Shown here: piece after piece, positions 1 to 7,327 of the stretch
Layout of the letters: every line of letters begins with the position of its first letter
Position numbering within the stretch: the first letter of the stretch is position 1
Assembly (NCBI GenBank): GCA_963819695.1
Contig: CAWFXD010000002.1
Span: 620,001-684,000, forward strand
Source of the DNA: DASZIT01 sp963819695
GTDB taxonomy: Bacteria > Actinomycetota > Acidimicrobiia > Acidimicrobiales > RAAP-2
Reading direction: 5' to 3'
Length of the DNA: 64,000 nucleotides
Program-made: the position numbers and the translations under genes
Notes under the pieces: generated by a model
Told to the model about the DNA's origin: nothing
Database searches by the model: none
Seen by the model: only the letters and a program-made list of their open reading frames with translations

Positions 1-714
1 CGTGACCCGGTGGCGGTCGAGTCCTACCGCGACCAGGGGTATCTGCCGGCCGCGTTCGTGAACTACCTGGCCCTGCTGGGTTGGAGCCCGCCCGGCGGCG
101 AGGAGATCTTCGACATCGACCAACTGGTGGGATGGTTCGACCTCGAACACGTCAACCATTCGCCGGCGTTCTTCGACGTGGTCAAGCTCACCCATATCAA
201 CGGCGAGTACATCCGGGCCATGTCGGTGGACACGTTCATCGACGCCTGCGAACCGTGGCTGACCGGCGAGTCGGCGCCGTGGCCGGATGGCGCCTTCGAC
301 GCCGACGTGTTCCGTCGGCTGGCCCCGCTGGTCCAGGAGCGGGTGGCGGTTCTCGGTGAGGTGCCGGCCATGGTCGACTTCATGTTCCTCGACCCAGCCG
401 CCATCGAGGAGGACGCCTGGGCCCGGGCGATTGCCGGGGACGATATGGCCGAGACCATCCTGGTGGCGGCAGTGGCTGCCTATCAGGGATTGGCCCTGAG
501 CGACTGGACCGCCGAGAACCTGCACGCCGCCACCTTGGCGGTAGGGGAAGGGGTGGGTCGCAAATTGGGCAAGGCCCAGGCGCCGATCCGGGTGGCCATC
601 ACCGGGAAGCGGGTGGGGCCGCCCTTGTTCGAAGCTCTCGAGGTACTGGGACCGGAAAAGGTGCTGGACCGGCTGAGCTCGGCGCTGGAGCGGCTCCGGG
701 CGGAGAAAACCTAG
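1..714 (+). CDS. gltX: Glutamyl-tRNA synthetase, C-terminal part (5' end outside window)
   Basis: This is the end of a class I glutamate-tRNA ligase, which charges tRNA-Glu. The frame is open to the left edge and begins R-D-P-V, which fits the residues just after the KMSKR-type loop. It continues with the conserved YRDQGYLPAAFVNYLALLGW stretch and a region typical of the catalytic/stem-contact domain. The last ~130 residues are a helical anticodon-binding domain. The gene is followed after 3 bases by a DUF218 gene and then by tRNA-Gln and tRNA-Glu genes. Having both tRNAs next to the enzyme suits a non-discriminating GluRS, in which Glu-tRNA-Gln is later amidated by GatCAB. That is inference, since discrimination cannot be read from this fragment. 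Confidence 0.95.
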   Translation, partial: RDPVAVESYRDQGYLPAAFVNYLALLGWSPPGGEEIFDIDQLVGWFDLEHVNHSPAFFDVVKLTHINGEYIRAMSVDTFIDACEPWLTGESAPWPDGAFDADVFRRLAPLVQERVAVLGEVPAMVDFMFLDPAAIEEDAWARAIAGDDMAETILVAAVAAYQGLALSDWTAENLHAATLAVGEGVGRKLGKAQAPIRVAITGKRVGPPLFEALEVLGPEKVLDRLSSALERLRAEKT

Positions 715-717
715 CCA

Positions 718-1365
718 GTGGGCCTTCTCGCCACGTTCGCCGGGCTACGGCTGGTGCGGTTGATCTTCCGGATAGTCCTGTTGTTGGTGGCCGCAATGGT
801 CGTCTACCTGGCGGTGACGGCCGTCCAGGTGTATCTGACCGGTCGCCGCTACCAACCGCACGCGGCGGGGGCCATCGTGGTGATGGGCGCCGCCCAGTAC
901 AACGGAGTCCCATCGCCCGATCTGCAGGCGCGGTTGAATGAGGCCAAGCTCCTGTGGCAACACCGGTACGCCACCAACATCGTGGTCACCGGATCCAAGG
1001 AGCCCGGCGATATCTTCACCGAGGCCGAGGCGTCGGCCCGGTACCTGGTTGCCAACGGAGTCCCCGGTCGGGACATCTATCAGGTGGGAGGACGGGACTC
1101 CTGGGAGAACCTGGCGGACGCCTCGCGGGTGCTGCTGGCCCACGGCGACAAGAGCATCCTGGTGGTGACGGACAGTTTCCACGAAGCCCGATGCCTGGCC
1201 ATCGCCTCCTCGGTGGGGCTCACTGCCTCGGCGACTCCCACCCAGACCTCCCCCATCAAAGGCTGGTCGACGGTCCCGTACTACGCCAAGGAGACGGTGG
1301 GGGTGGGGTTGGGCCGGATCATCGGGTTCAACCATCTGACCTCGCTCCACTCGTCGCTCGGCTGA
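718..1365 (+). CDS. DUF218 / YdcF-ElyC-SanA-like membrane-anchored protein
   Basis: A 215-residue protein with one N-terminal membrane segment (about residues 14-38) followed by a DUF218 fold. Visible motifs are GAIVVMGAAQYNG near residue 50, a VVTGSKEPGD loop, and the DSWENLADA and VVTDSFHEAR blocks shared by YdcF/SanA/ElyC proteins. Members of this family affect envelope integrity in Gram-negatives, and their biochemical activity is unclear. The GTG start lies 3 bases after the gltX stop, so the two are probably co-transcribed. The start has no strong ribosome-binding site of its own, which suggests coupled translation. Confidence 0.8.
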   Translation: MGLLATFAGLRLVRLIFRIVLLLVAAMVVYLAVTAVQVYLTGRRYQPHAAGAIVVMGAAQYNGVPSPDLQARLNEAKLLWQHRYATNIVVTGSKEPGDIFTEAEASARYLVANGVPGRDIYQVGGRDSWENLADASRVLLAHGDKSILVVTDSFHEARCLAIASSVGLTASATPTQTSPIKGWSTVPYYAKETVGVGLGRIIGFNHLTSLHSSLG

Positions 1366-1450
1366 CCCCGGCCCGGGCCGAGACAGAGATCGTTGAGCTG
1401 GGACCATTCCCGGTGAAGGCCGGCGTCGGCTAAATTGGCGGTTCGCCCAT

Positions 1451-1523
1451 TCGGGGGTGGCGCAACTGGCAGCGCGCATGATTCTGGTTCATGAGGTTGG
1501 AGGTTCGAGCCCTCCCCCCCGAG
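1451..1523 (+). tRNA. tRNA-Gln (anticodon CTG)
   Basis: A complete 73-base cloverleaf can be drawn. The acceptor stem pairs 1451-1457 (TCGGGGG) with 1516-1522. The D-stem is GCGC/GCGC. The anticodon stem CATGA/TCATG encloses the loop TTCTGGT, with anticodon CTG at 1484-1486. The T-arm is GGAGG-TTCGAGC-CCTCC. No CCA is encoded. It is 85 bases after the DUF218 gene and 80 bases before tRNA-Glu. Confidence 0.95.
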
Positions 1524-1603
1524 CGCTTGCGACGTCCCGCCATGGGCGCCGTGGCAGCATCACCATGCATCACCAATCTGCCTCGGGAGGGGCAGCGTGG
1601 CAC

Positions 1604-1676
1604 GGTCCCATCGTCTAGAGGCCTAGGACATCACCCTCTCAAGGTGGAGACACGGGTTCAAATCCCGTTGGGACTG
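1604..1676 (+). tRNA. tRNA-Glu (anticodon CTC)
   Basis: A complete cloverleaf. The acceptor stem GGTCCCA (1604-1610) pairs with TGGGACT (1669-1675), with a closing G-U pair. The D-stem is GTCT/GGAC. The anticodon loop CTCTCAA has CTC at 1638-1640. The T-arm is ACGGG-TTCAAAT-CCCGT. CCA is not encoded. Together with the neighbouring tRNA-Gln it makes a pair next to the synthetase expected to charge tRNA-Glu. Confidence 0.95.
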
Positions 1677-1718
1677 CGAGCAAAGATACAGGTCGAAGTC
1701 GTGAGTGTCGCTGGGGAC

Positions 1719-2234
1719 TCAGCTGTCGGGCGTCACCGCATCCAAACGGCGCCGAACCTCTGACGTGTTCACGCCGAGAGCGCCCAGCAGCACCGCCGCG
1801 GGATCCGGTGGTTGGAGAATGAGGATCTGGGCCAGCACCTCGGGGCCGGTGACCTGGAGCTTCCGATGACCCTTGGGCTTGTACGCCTCCTCCAGCACTT
1901 TCTTTGCCGCGGGCGTCAGGCGGAACCGATCTCTTTTTGCGACATCTCTGATCCTCGGCTTCTTCGGCACCGCGCGCATCGGCAGCGGGGGAGCGTCGGC
2001 GCCCGACCCCAGGCCGAGGGCGCCCAGGGCTTCGTGATCGAGCGACTCGAGGGCCTGACGAGCTTGCTGCAGGCTCACGCCCAAGGCGACTCCGATCGAG
2101 GGATCCTCCAACAAGCCGAGCAAGAGGTGATCGGTGCCAGTTCGGCGATCACCTCGGCGACGAGCCTCCTCGCTCGCCTGCAGGTAAATGGCCCAGGCGT
2201 GCAGCACTTCTGGAGCAACGGATTTGGTGGTCAT
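1719..2234 (-). CDS. Clp N-terminal (double Clp repeat) domain protein
   Basis: A 171-residue protein with a Clp-N type domain. It carries helices with the ARRRGDRRTGTDHLLLGLLE pattern typical of ClpA/ClpC N-domains, and a second half-repeat in the C-terminal region (LTPAAKKVLEEAYK, followed by a GPEVLAQILI segment). It has no AAA+ ATPase module, so it cannot unfold substrates by itself. It may bind substrates or act as an adaptor, which is inference. The ATG at 2234 was chosen because GGAGTCATC precedes it and it overlaps the upstream HTH gene by 4 bases (ATGA). A longer open frame to 2306 would run inside that gene. Confidence 0.85.
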   Translation of the reverse strand: MTTKSVAPEVLHAWAIYLQASEEARRRGDRRTGTDHLLLGLLEDPSIGVALGVSLQQARQALESLDHEALGALGLGSGADAPPLPMRAVPKKPRIRDVAKRDRFRLTPAAKKVLEEAYKPKGHRKLQVTGPEVLAQILILQPPDPAAVLLGALGVNTSEVRRRLDAVTPDS

Positions 2235-2443
2235 GATGACTCCTTGTTGTACTTGGTGTGCGCGGATTGGCGGGTGACGCCCAAAGCGTCGCCGATCTGC
2301 TGCCACGACCAGCCCTTTTCCCGGGCTGACGCGACCTGGTTCGCTTCGACCCTCTCAGCCAGGCGATGGAGCGCCAACGAGGCGCGGAGCCCAATTGCCG
2401 GGTCGTCAGACGAGAGATTCACGCTGAGTTCCTCGATGTCCAC
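2231..2443 (-). CDS. Small HTH DNA-binding protein paired with Clp-N protein
   Basis: About 70 residues. The C-terminal half is a helix-turn-helix with the pattern WSWQQIGDALGVTRQSAHTKY, as found in small regulators paired with Clp-N proteins in actinobacteria. Two starts are possible, GTG 2470 and GTG 2443. I prefer 2443 because a near-consensus promoter (TTGACA, 18-base spacer, TATACT) places the transcript start on this GTG, giving a leaderless mRNA. From 2470 the promoter and operator would lie inside the gene. The stop overlaps the start of the Clp-N gene, so the two form a translationally coupled operon. Two 18-bp palindromes over the promoter suggest autoregulation. Confidence 0.75.
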   Translation of the reverse strand: MDIEELSVNLSSDDPAIGLRASLALHRLAERVEANQVASAREKGWSWQQIGDALGVTRQSAHTKYNKESS

Positions 2444-2446
2444 CCG

Positions 2447-2492
2447 TGTCAGTATAGACTGACAGTCCACCCTTTGTCAACCTAAACTGACA
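2447..2492 (-). promoter_or_regulatory. Promoter with two palindromic operators for the HTH/Clp-N operon
   Basis: Read on the minus strand, the -35 is TTGACA (2480-2475), the spacer is 18 bases and the -10 is TATACT (2456-2451). The GTG at 2443 follows 7 bases later. Two 18-bp inverted repeats cover these boxes: TGTCAGTCTATACTGACA (2464-2447, over the -10) and TGTCAGTTTAGGTTGACA (2492-2475, over the -35). Their starts are 28 bases apart. The shared form TGTCAGTYTA....TGACA implies one dimeric repressor, most simply the HTH protein encoded just downstream. Confidence 0.7.
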
Positions 2493-2586
2493 CAGCAGAT
2501 CGCCACCCGGGCTGCCCCACACGGCCGGGTGAATGACACGATTCTCGAGCGCTCTGGGGGCTGGCGCTCATCGCGATCTGCACGAT

Positions 2587-4314
2587 TTAGGACGCGGCTC
2601 CCAGGAAGGGCGCATCGCCGAAGCTGTAAATGCCGCCACCCGCATCGAGCATGTAATAGCCATTGCCGTCGGTGGAAGGGGCCATGTTGACGATCGGTGC
2701 CGCCGGAGGGTTGGCGCCCAAGCTGCCGAAGAAGGGCGCACCGAAGCTGAAGATGCCACCATCGGCGGCCACCATGCGGTAGCCACGACCGGCAGGGTCG
2801 GCGGTCATGCCCACCACGGGCTGGTTCAGCGGGGTGGCTCCCATCGACCCGAGGAACTGGGCGTCACCGAAGCTGAAGATGCCACCATCGGCGGCTACCA
2901 ACCAATATCCACCACCATCAGGAGTGGCAGCGATGCCCACGACGGGTTGGTTGAGGTGCATGGAGCCCGTCGACCCGTAGAACTGGGCGTCACCGAAACT
3001 GAAGATGCCACCATCGCCTCCGACCAGCCAGTAGCCGCCACCATCGGGGGTTGTGGCCATGGCGATGATCTGCCCGTTGAGCTGGTGCCCGCTCATGTCC
3101 CCAAAGGACCCGGCATCGCCGAAGGCTCTAACGGCGCCGTTGGCGGTGACGAGCCAATAGCCCGCACTGTCTGGGGTGGCGATGATGTCGATCACGGGAG
3201 AGGCCACACTGCCACCGAGGTCGGCAAGGTTTGAGGCGTTCCCAAAGCTGAACACACGGCCCCCGGCATTCACGACCCAGTAACCGGGACACCCGTTCGG
3301 TCCCCGGGTTGCAACCATCGCGGTTACCTGACCGGCTGATTGCTGGGCTCCCGGAGAACAGCTCACCGGTGGTGGCGCTGTGGTCGTCGTGGTCGTGGGT
3401 GCAGGACTAGTAGTCGTTGTTGTCGTAGTGGGTGGAGCAGTGGTGGTGGTCGTAGTGGTCGTGGGTGGCGGGGTATTCGGAGGGGATCCATAAGTGATTT
3501 GTTGTGAATCGTCGGTGGCGTCGAAAGTGGCGGGGTAGGAGATGATGTTCCCACCAGCGTCCTCCATCGCCACGTAATTTGGGCTGGCTGTGTTGGCACC
3601 GGATACGCCGATCTGCAGATTGGTGAATTGGACGGTGCCATAATCCGCGAGCGTTCCGATCTGGCCCGATGCCGCAATGGTCTGAGCCTCCTCGATCCAC
3701 TCGGCAGATGCGCCGGGTCCGCTGTAGTTGAACGCCCGAGAGAAGCCTTGGTTCGACGTGGTGTCATTGATGGTGATCGTCCAAATCCCGGGCGAGGTCT
3801 CCACGACGGAGGCCTGCATGTGATCGCCCGGCAAGACCCCGCCGAGAATCGTCTGTGGCGCTGGGAGGATCTCGTACCAGGCGGAATAACTGGTCTCGCC
3901 GCTGGAGCTGTTCTGGTTGGTTCCCGTTTGTATCAACGAGGTACCAGTCGTTCCGTCGATGCCGATCCAGGTGCACGAGACCTCACTCACACTCGAGGGC
4001 TGAACTTGTGGCACTACCCACTGAGCGCTCACGCCAGTGAACTGTGCTCCGGTATCCACCAACCCCGACCAGTTGGTGGAAACCTCAGCTGAAGTTGTTC
4101 GGGCAATACGCACATGCTGACCCCCAACCTGCAGAGGCGAAGTGTGTGGCTGTGACCTACTCGGCGGGAGTGGTTCCCCCCATGGAGCTGGGCGAGTTGG
4201 TAAGGCACCGGCACTTCGGGTGCCTGCCATGACCAAGGTGGGGACGACGATCGAAATGGATACGAGGCAGATGGCGACCACTGATCGTCTTCGGGACAGT
4301 CCGGTCGGCTTCAT
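2587..4314 (-). CDS. Secreted glutamic endopeptidase (peptidase G1/eqolisin) with C-terminal repeat domain
   Basis: A 575-residue exported protein. It starts with a signal peptide (SRRRSVVAICLVSISIVV, cleavage probably near residue 36). Residues ~80-275 are a G1 glutamic peptidase domain with NWSGLV, WIGIDG, LIQTGTNQ (catalytic Gln129) and SAEWIEEA (catalytic Glu205). A Pro/Thr linker (~276-317, runs of T with PP or AP) leads to six tandem ~45-residue repeats of the GYWLVAADGGIFSFGDA type (residues ~330-575). Eqolisins are acid-active. This domain has the Gln/Glu dyad and should be active outside the cell, while the tail probably anchors or binds surface material (inference). ATG 4314 was chosen over the longer frame to 4362 because the signal peptide begins there. 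Confidence 0.85.
   Translation of the reverse strand: MKPTGLSRRRSVVAICLVSISIVVPTLVMAGTRSAGALPTRPAPWGEPLPPSRSQPHTSPLQVGGQHVRIARTTSAEVSTNWSGLVDTGAQFTGVSAQWVVPQVQPSSVSEVSCTWIGIDGTTGTSLIQTGTNQNSSSGETSYSAWYEILPAPQTILGGVLPGDHMQASVVETSPGIWTITINDTTSNQGFSRAFNYSGPGASAEWIEEAQTIAASGQIGTLADYGTVQFTNLQIGVSGANTASPNYVAMEDAGGNIISYPATFDATDDSQQITYGSPPNTPPPTTTTTTTTAPPTTTTTTTSPAPTTTTTTAPPPVSCSPGAQQSAGQVTAMVATRGPNGCPGYWVVNAGGRVFSFGNASNLADLGGSVASPVIDIIATPDSAGYWLVTANGAVRAFGDAGSFGDMSGHQLNGQIIAMATTPDGGGYWLVGGDGGIFSFGDAQFYGSTGSMHLNQPVVGIAATPDGGGYWLVAADGGIFSFGDAQFLGSMGATPLNQPVVGMTADPAGRGYRMVAADGGIFSFGAPFFGSLGANPPAAPIVNMAPSTDGNGYYMLDAGGGIYSFGDAPFLGAAS
2590..3327 (-). repeat. Six tandem ~45-codon repeats (GYWLV..DGGIFSFGDA type)
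   Basis: The coding repeats form the tail of the G1 peptidase. Central units are the best conserved, each with GYWLV, DGGIFSFGDA and LNQPVVGIAATPDGG. The outer units are more diverged (VVNAGGRVFSFGNA first, MLDAGGGIYSFGDA last). The nucleotide copies are visibly similar (for example ACCGAAGCTGAAGATGCC on the plus strand), so unit number may vary by recombination. A lone copy of the same unit lies at 35204-35368. Confidence 0.8.
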
Positions 4315-4535
4315 TGTCCTGACGCCTCTCTGCAAGTCAACGCAACCGTAGTACCGATGCACCTAGGAGCATGGTGCGCCCCGAGGGACGGAAACCGACC
4401 ATATTCCGACAGGGTCCCACCATCGCCTACTCAAATGACCGGGGCCCCAACTCAGACGGCATTTGGGGCTGGAAGTAAGCGAAGCAACCCGCGTGCCCGT
4501 CCATCCCTTTGTCCATCTCACTATGGTTGGGCGGT

Positions 4536-5714
4536 ATGGGGGCACTAGACGGAATCCGAGTCATCGAGGCAGGGCTCTTGGTGCAGGGTCCGCAGGCGGC
4601 GGCAACCCTCAGCGATTGGGGGGCCGAAGTGATCAAGATAGAGCTGCCAGATTTTGGGGACCAAAGCCGGTGGCTTCCGGTAAGCGCTGTCGACTCGCGG
4701 TCGGCATATTTCATTGGCTGCAACAGGGGCAAGCGGAGCGCAACTGTTGACCTGCGAACGCCGTCGGGCCGTAGAGTGTTCCTGCGACTGGTGGCCGATG
4801 CCGATGTCGTGATTACCAACTTCAAACCGGGGACGATGGAAGAATGGGGCCTCGGGTATGAGGAATTGCAGGTCCACAACCCTCTGATTGTCTATGCCGC
4901 CGGCTCGACGTTCGGCCCCGCGGGTGATGACTCAAAACGAGAGGGAGCTGACCTCAGCGGTCAGGCAGCCGGCGGACTGATCAGCACGACGGGCGTCAAC
5001 GGCGGGGATCCGACCCCGGTGGGTGCGACCATTGCCGACCATATTGCTTCCCAGAACTTGGTCTCCGGCATTCTGGCCGCGTTGCTGGCCCGGGGCAGGA
5101 CCGGCCGCGGCCAACGAATCGAGACCTCGCTTCTCGGCGGTCAGGTGTGGGCCCAGGCGAGCGAATACACCGCCCTTCTGCTCTCGGGCCAGGTGCCGGC
5201 TCGAGCCAATCATGGTAATTCCATGGTTCCTGGGCTCTATGGCATCTATCCGACGTCGGATGGTTGGATCGCGGTTGTCGGCGTTGTCGGTCCTGTTCGG
5301 GACCTCTTCTACGAGAAGCTCGGACTACCCGAATTGGCAGCCCGCTTCTCGCAACTGCTGTACTCAGAGTCCGACAAGGCCGAATTGTTCCCGCTCTTGT
5401 CGGAAGCATTTTCCCGTCGGCCAACCGTCGAGTGGTGTGAGATGCTCACCGAAGCCGGCATCCGTCACGCTCCGGTCAGGGACTATGCACAGGTAGCCGC
5501 CGATCCCGGAGTTTGGGCCAACGAATACTTGGTTCGGCTCGACTCGCCCTCAGGAGAGGTATCCGTCGTGGGTTCGCCGGTGCGTTTCAGCGATACACCT
5601 GCGGCGCCGGGAGCTACAGCTCCCGAACTCGGTCAGCACACCGAGGAGGTTCTGCTGGAGGCCGGCTTCTCTTGGGACGATATTGCACAACTCTCAGGAG
5701 AAGGGGCGATCTAG
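4536..5714 (+). CDS. CaiB/BaiF family (class III) CoA-transferase
   Basis: A 392-residue CoA-transferase of family III, which moves CoA between carboxylic acids through aspartyl-CoA chemistry. The N-terminus MGALDGIRVIEAG, the segment LSDWGAEVIKIELPDFGD and the block ADVVITNFKPGTMEEWGLGYEEL are characteristic. The segment GADLSGQAAGGLISTTG takes the place of the usual nucleophile region, and an Asp is present there (GAD). The substrate cannot be read from the sequence. ATG 4536 matches the family start. An in-frame ATG at 4509 would add nine atypical residues. It is monocistronic, convergent with the DUF1801 gene. Confidence 0.88.
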   Translation: MGALDGIRVIEAGLLVQGPQAAATLSDWGAEVIKIELPDFGDQSRWLPVSAVDSRSAYFIGCNRGKRSATVDLRTPSGRRVFLRLVADADVVITNFKPGTMEEWGLGYEELQVHNPLIVYAAGSTFGPAGDDSKREGADLSGQAAGGLISTTGVNGGDPTPVGATIADHIASQNLVSGILAALLARGRTGRGQRIETSLLGGQVWAQASEYTALLLSGQVPARANHGNSMVPGLYGIYPTSDGWIAVVGVVGPVRDLFYEKLGLPELAARFSQLLYSESDKAELFPLLSEAFSRRPTVEWCEMLTEAGIRHAPVRDYAQVAADPGVWANEYLVRLDSPSGEVSVVGSPVRFSDTPAAPGATAPELGQHTEEVLLEAGFSWDDIAQLSGEGAI

Positions 5715-5748
5715 TAGTTCGGGTCGAGCAGGCATCGGCTGCGCATTA

Positions 5749-6150
5749 TCAAGCCTTTTCGTTCTTTAGATTCAGCGCCACAGCTTCACGAATGAGTTTC
5801 TTCAGTGCGCCCTCGTTGATCTTGTCATTCTCTTTGATGTCGATGGCCCGCCGGACCTTCCCTTCAAGACTGGAGTTGAACAGACCGGAAGGATCGCTCA
5901 AGGCCGCACCCTTGAAGAACGTCAGCTTGACGACGTTCTTGTAGGTCTCACCGGTACAGATTCCGCCGTTGTGGGACCAGACCGGCGTGCCGGGGCTCGT
6001 GGCTTTCACCCACTTCCACTCCTCGACGATTTCGGGATCCGCTTGGTTGATGATTCCGCGCACCTTGCTGAGCGTCTTGCCGCGCCAGTCGCCCAGATCT
6101 CTGATCGCCTCGTCGATCAGCTTGGAAGCATCCGGCTTCTCATTTGCCAT
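5749..6150 (-). CDS. DUF1801 (YdhG-like) domain protein
   Basis: A 133-residue small soluble protein. Motifs include IRDLGDWRGKTLSKVRGII, EEWKWVKATSPGTPVWSHNG and VKLTFFKGAALSDP, which match the DUF1801/YdhG fold (related to iron-chaperone-like frataxin folds by structure). Its function is not established. The start at 6150 has a strong GGAGGAG ribosome-binding site. The end is lysine-rich. It stands alone. Confidence 0.8.
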   Translation of the reverse strand: MANEKPDASKLIDEAIRDLGDWRGKTLSKVRGIINQADPEIVEEWKWVKATSPGTPVWSHNGGICTGETYKNVVKLTFFKGAALSDPSGLFNSSLEGKVRRAIDIKENDKINEGALKKLIREAVALNLKNEKA

Positions 6151-6356
6151 ATGGATCTCCTCCGGGCTTGAACGCACCTCTGGCAAAGGTCATACGCGGG
6201 CGACCTCGACCGGTACTGGCCCGTGGTGGTCATCATCGCATAATCAGGTGGTGCATCCCATTCAGCAGGATCGTTGGTTTGCTACCGTTTCAGGGCCACC
6301 CGAAGCTGGGCTTCCTCGAGTCGGGAGACTCGGGGCCAGATAGAAATGGACGGACA

Positions 6357-6608
6357 ATGGGTGATGAGGGTACCGGGCTCTTCGACCTGATCGTCGAGGA
6401 TGGCGGAGACAGGCCGAACCTGGTGGCGAAGGTGGTTCAGCGTGCGACCTCAGTGTCGAACACGCGGTCGAGAGAACTGGTCAATGCCGCGCCACAGATC
6501 GCGATCCCCCAAATCTCAAGAATTCAGGCCGAAGCGCTCAAGATCGAACTCGAAGGGCTCGGCGCGAGCGTACGCTTGGCCCCATCTGAGGGGACTCTCG
6601 GAAACTGA
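6357..6608 (+). CDS. Stand-alone ribosomal protein L7/L12 C-terminal-like domain
   Basis: An 83-residue protein. FDLIVEDGGDRPNLVAKVVQ, then TRSRELVNAAPQIAIPQIS and AEALKIELEGLGASVRL, follows the strand-helix-helix-strand-helix-strand pattern of the L7/L12 C-terminal domain, which contacts translation factors. The L7/L12 N-terminal dimerisation domain and hinge are absent, so it is not the ribosomal stalk protein itself. Some key charged residues of the factor-binding helix differ. A role in binding GTPases or as a generic adaptor is inference. ATG 6357 lacks a strong ribosome-binding site. Confidence 0.6.
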   Translation: MGDEGTGLFDLIVEDGGDRPNLVAKVVQRATSVSNTRSRELVNAAPQIAIPQISRIQAEALKIELEGLGASVRLAPSEGTLGN

Positions 6609-6781
6609 CGCAGACACCGGCAGGAGGATCAGCCTGGTTTGACCGTTCGATGGGTTGCGGCCGGATGGGCTCCACTCCATTCGCATGAGGTCCTGATCCG
6701 CCCCCTCTGCCCGCTCGTTGGCGTGGGCGCCTCCCGAATCGAAGTCGAAGAGTACCCGTTGGGCACTGCCCTGGAACGCCA

Positions 6782-7288
6782 TCAGGGCTTTGAGAGCGCT
6801 TTGAACTTGTCATCAATGTATTCGACCAACGAATCGTGAAGGTCTTTGATCCCGCCATCGGTGTGCATGTTGAGCGCGTCGATGATCTTCACGGTGTCCT
6901 CATAGGTGTGCTCTGACCGGGCGTCGCTGGCAATGGATTGCACATTCTGGCCAACCATGATGACGGAGAGAAGTACCAACTGGATGAATGTCTGGGCGAT
7001 CCACGCCACGATGGCAATGAGACTGACGGACACGAGCCAGGATGGGAACGTGTCCTTCGGAATCCATCCGGTACCGGTGATAATCGCCGGGAGCGACGTT
7101 AAGGCAATGAGGCAGAAGAGATAGGCACACCACATCGAACCAACAATGTTGGTGACGAACACGGCGATCTTGGCGTTGAACCCGTCCACCTTTTGCATAT
7201 CGGCCTTCAATCCTTTGATGCTGACAGCCTGGGCAAGGTGGTGTCGAGTTGTGACAGGTTTTGGAATTGCTAGCAGTTGATCAGTCAT
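6782..7288 (-). CDS. Two-helix membrane protein, DUF1003-like
   Basis: A 168-residue protein with two membrane segments (about residues 45-68 and 82-112) between charged ends. The pattern NAKIAVFVTNIVGSMWCAYLF ... MVGQNVQSIASDARSEHTYED resembles the FN..A..ltr.vGtMw ... qNrqa..dr.raehDy arrangement of DUF1003 proteins. Function is unknown. The start has GGAGGCAACC upstream. The family call is by pattern only. Confidence 0.55.
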   Translation of the reverse strand: MTDQLLAIPKPVTTRHHLAQAVSIKGLKADMQKVDGFNAKIAVFVTNIVGSMWCAYLFCLIALTSLPAIITGTGWIPKDTFPSWLVSVSLIAIVAWIAQTFIQLVLLSVIMVGQNVQSIASDARSEHTYEDTVKIIDALNMHTDGGIKDLHDSLVEYIDDKFKALSKP

Positions 7289-7327
7289 GGTTGCCTCCTA
7301 AGGCCGTAGGTTGATTGACACGTGTGG

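Noticed and set aside
2590..3327. Tandem DNA repeats considered as a CRISPR array
   Set aside because: The periodic units are ~135-150 bp, in frame, and code for a regular protein repeat. There is no short-spacer structure or cas gene.
6639..6839. A 66-codon plus-strand frame between the L7/L12-like and DUF1003-like genes
   Set aside because: It has no ribosome-binding site and no recognisable domain, and its end runs antisense to the DUF1003-like gene.
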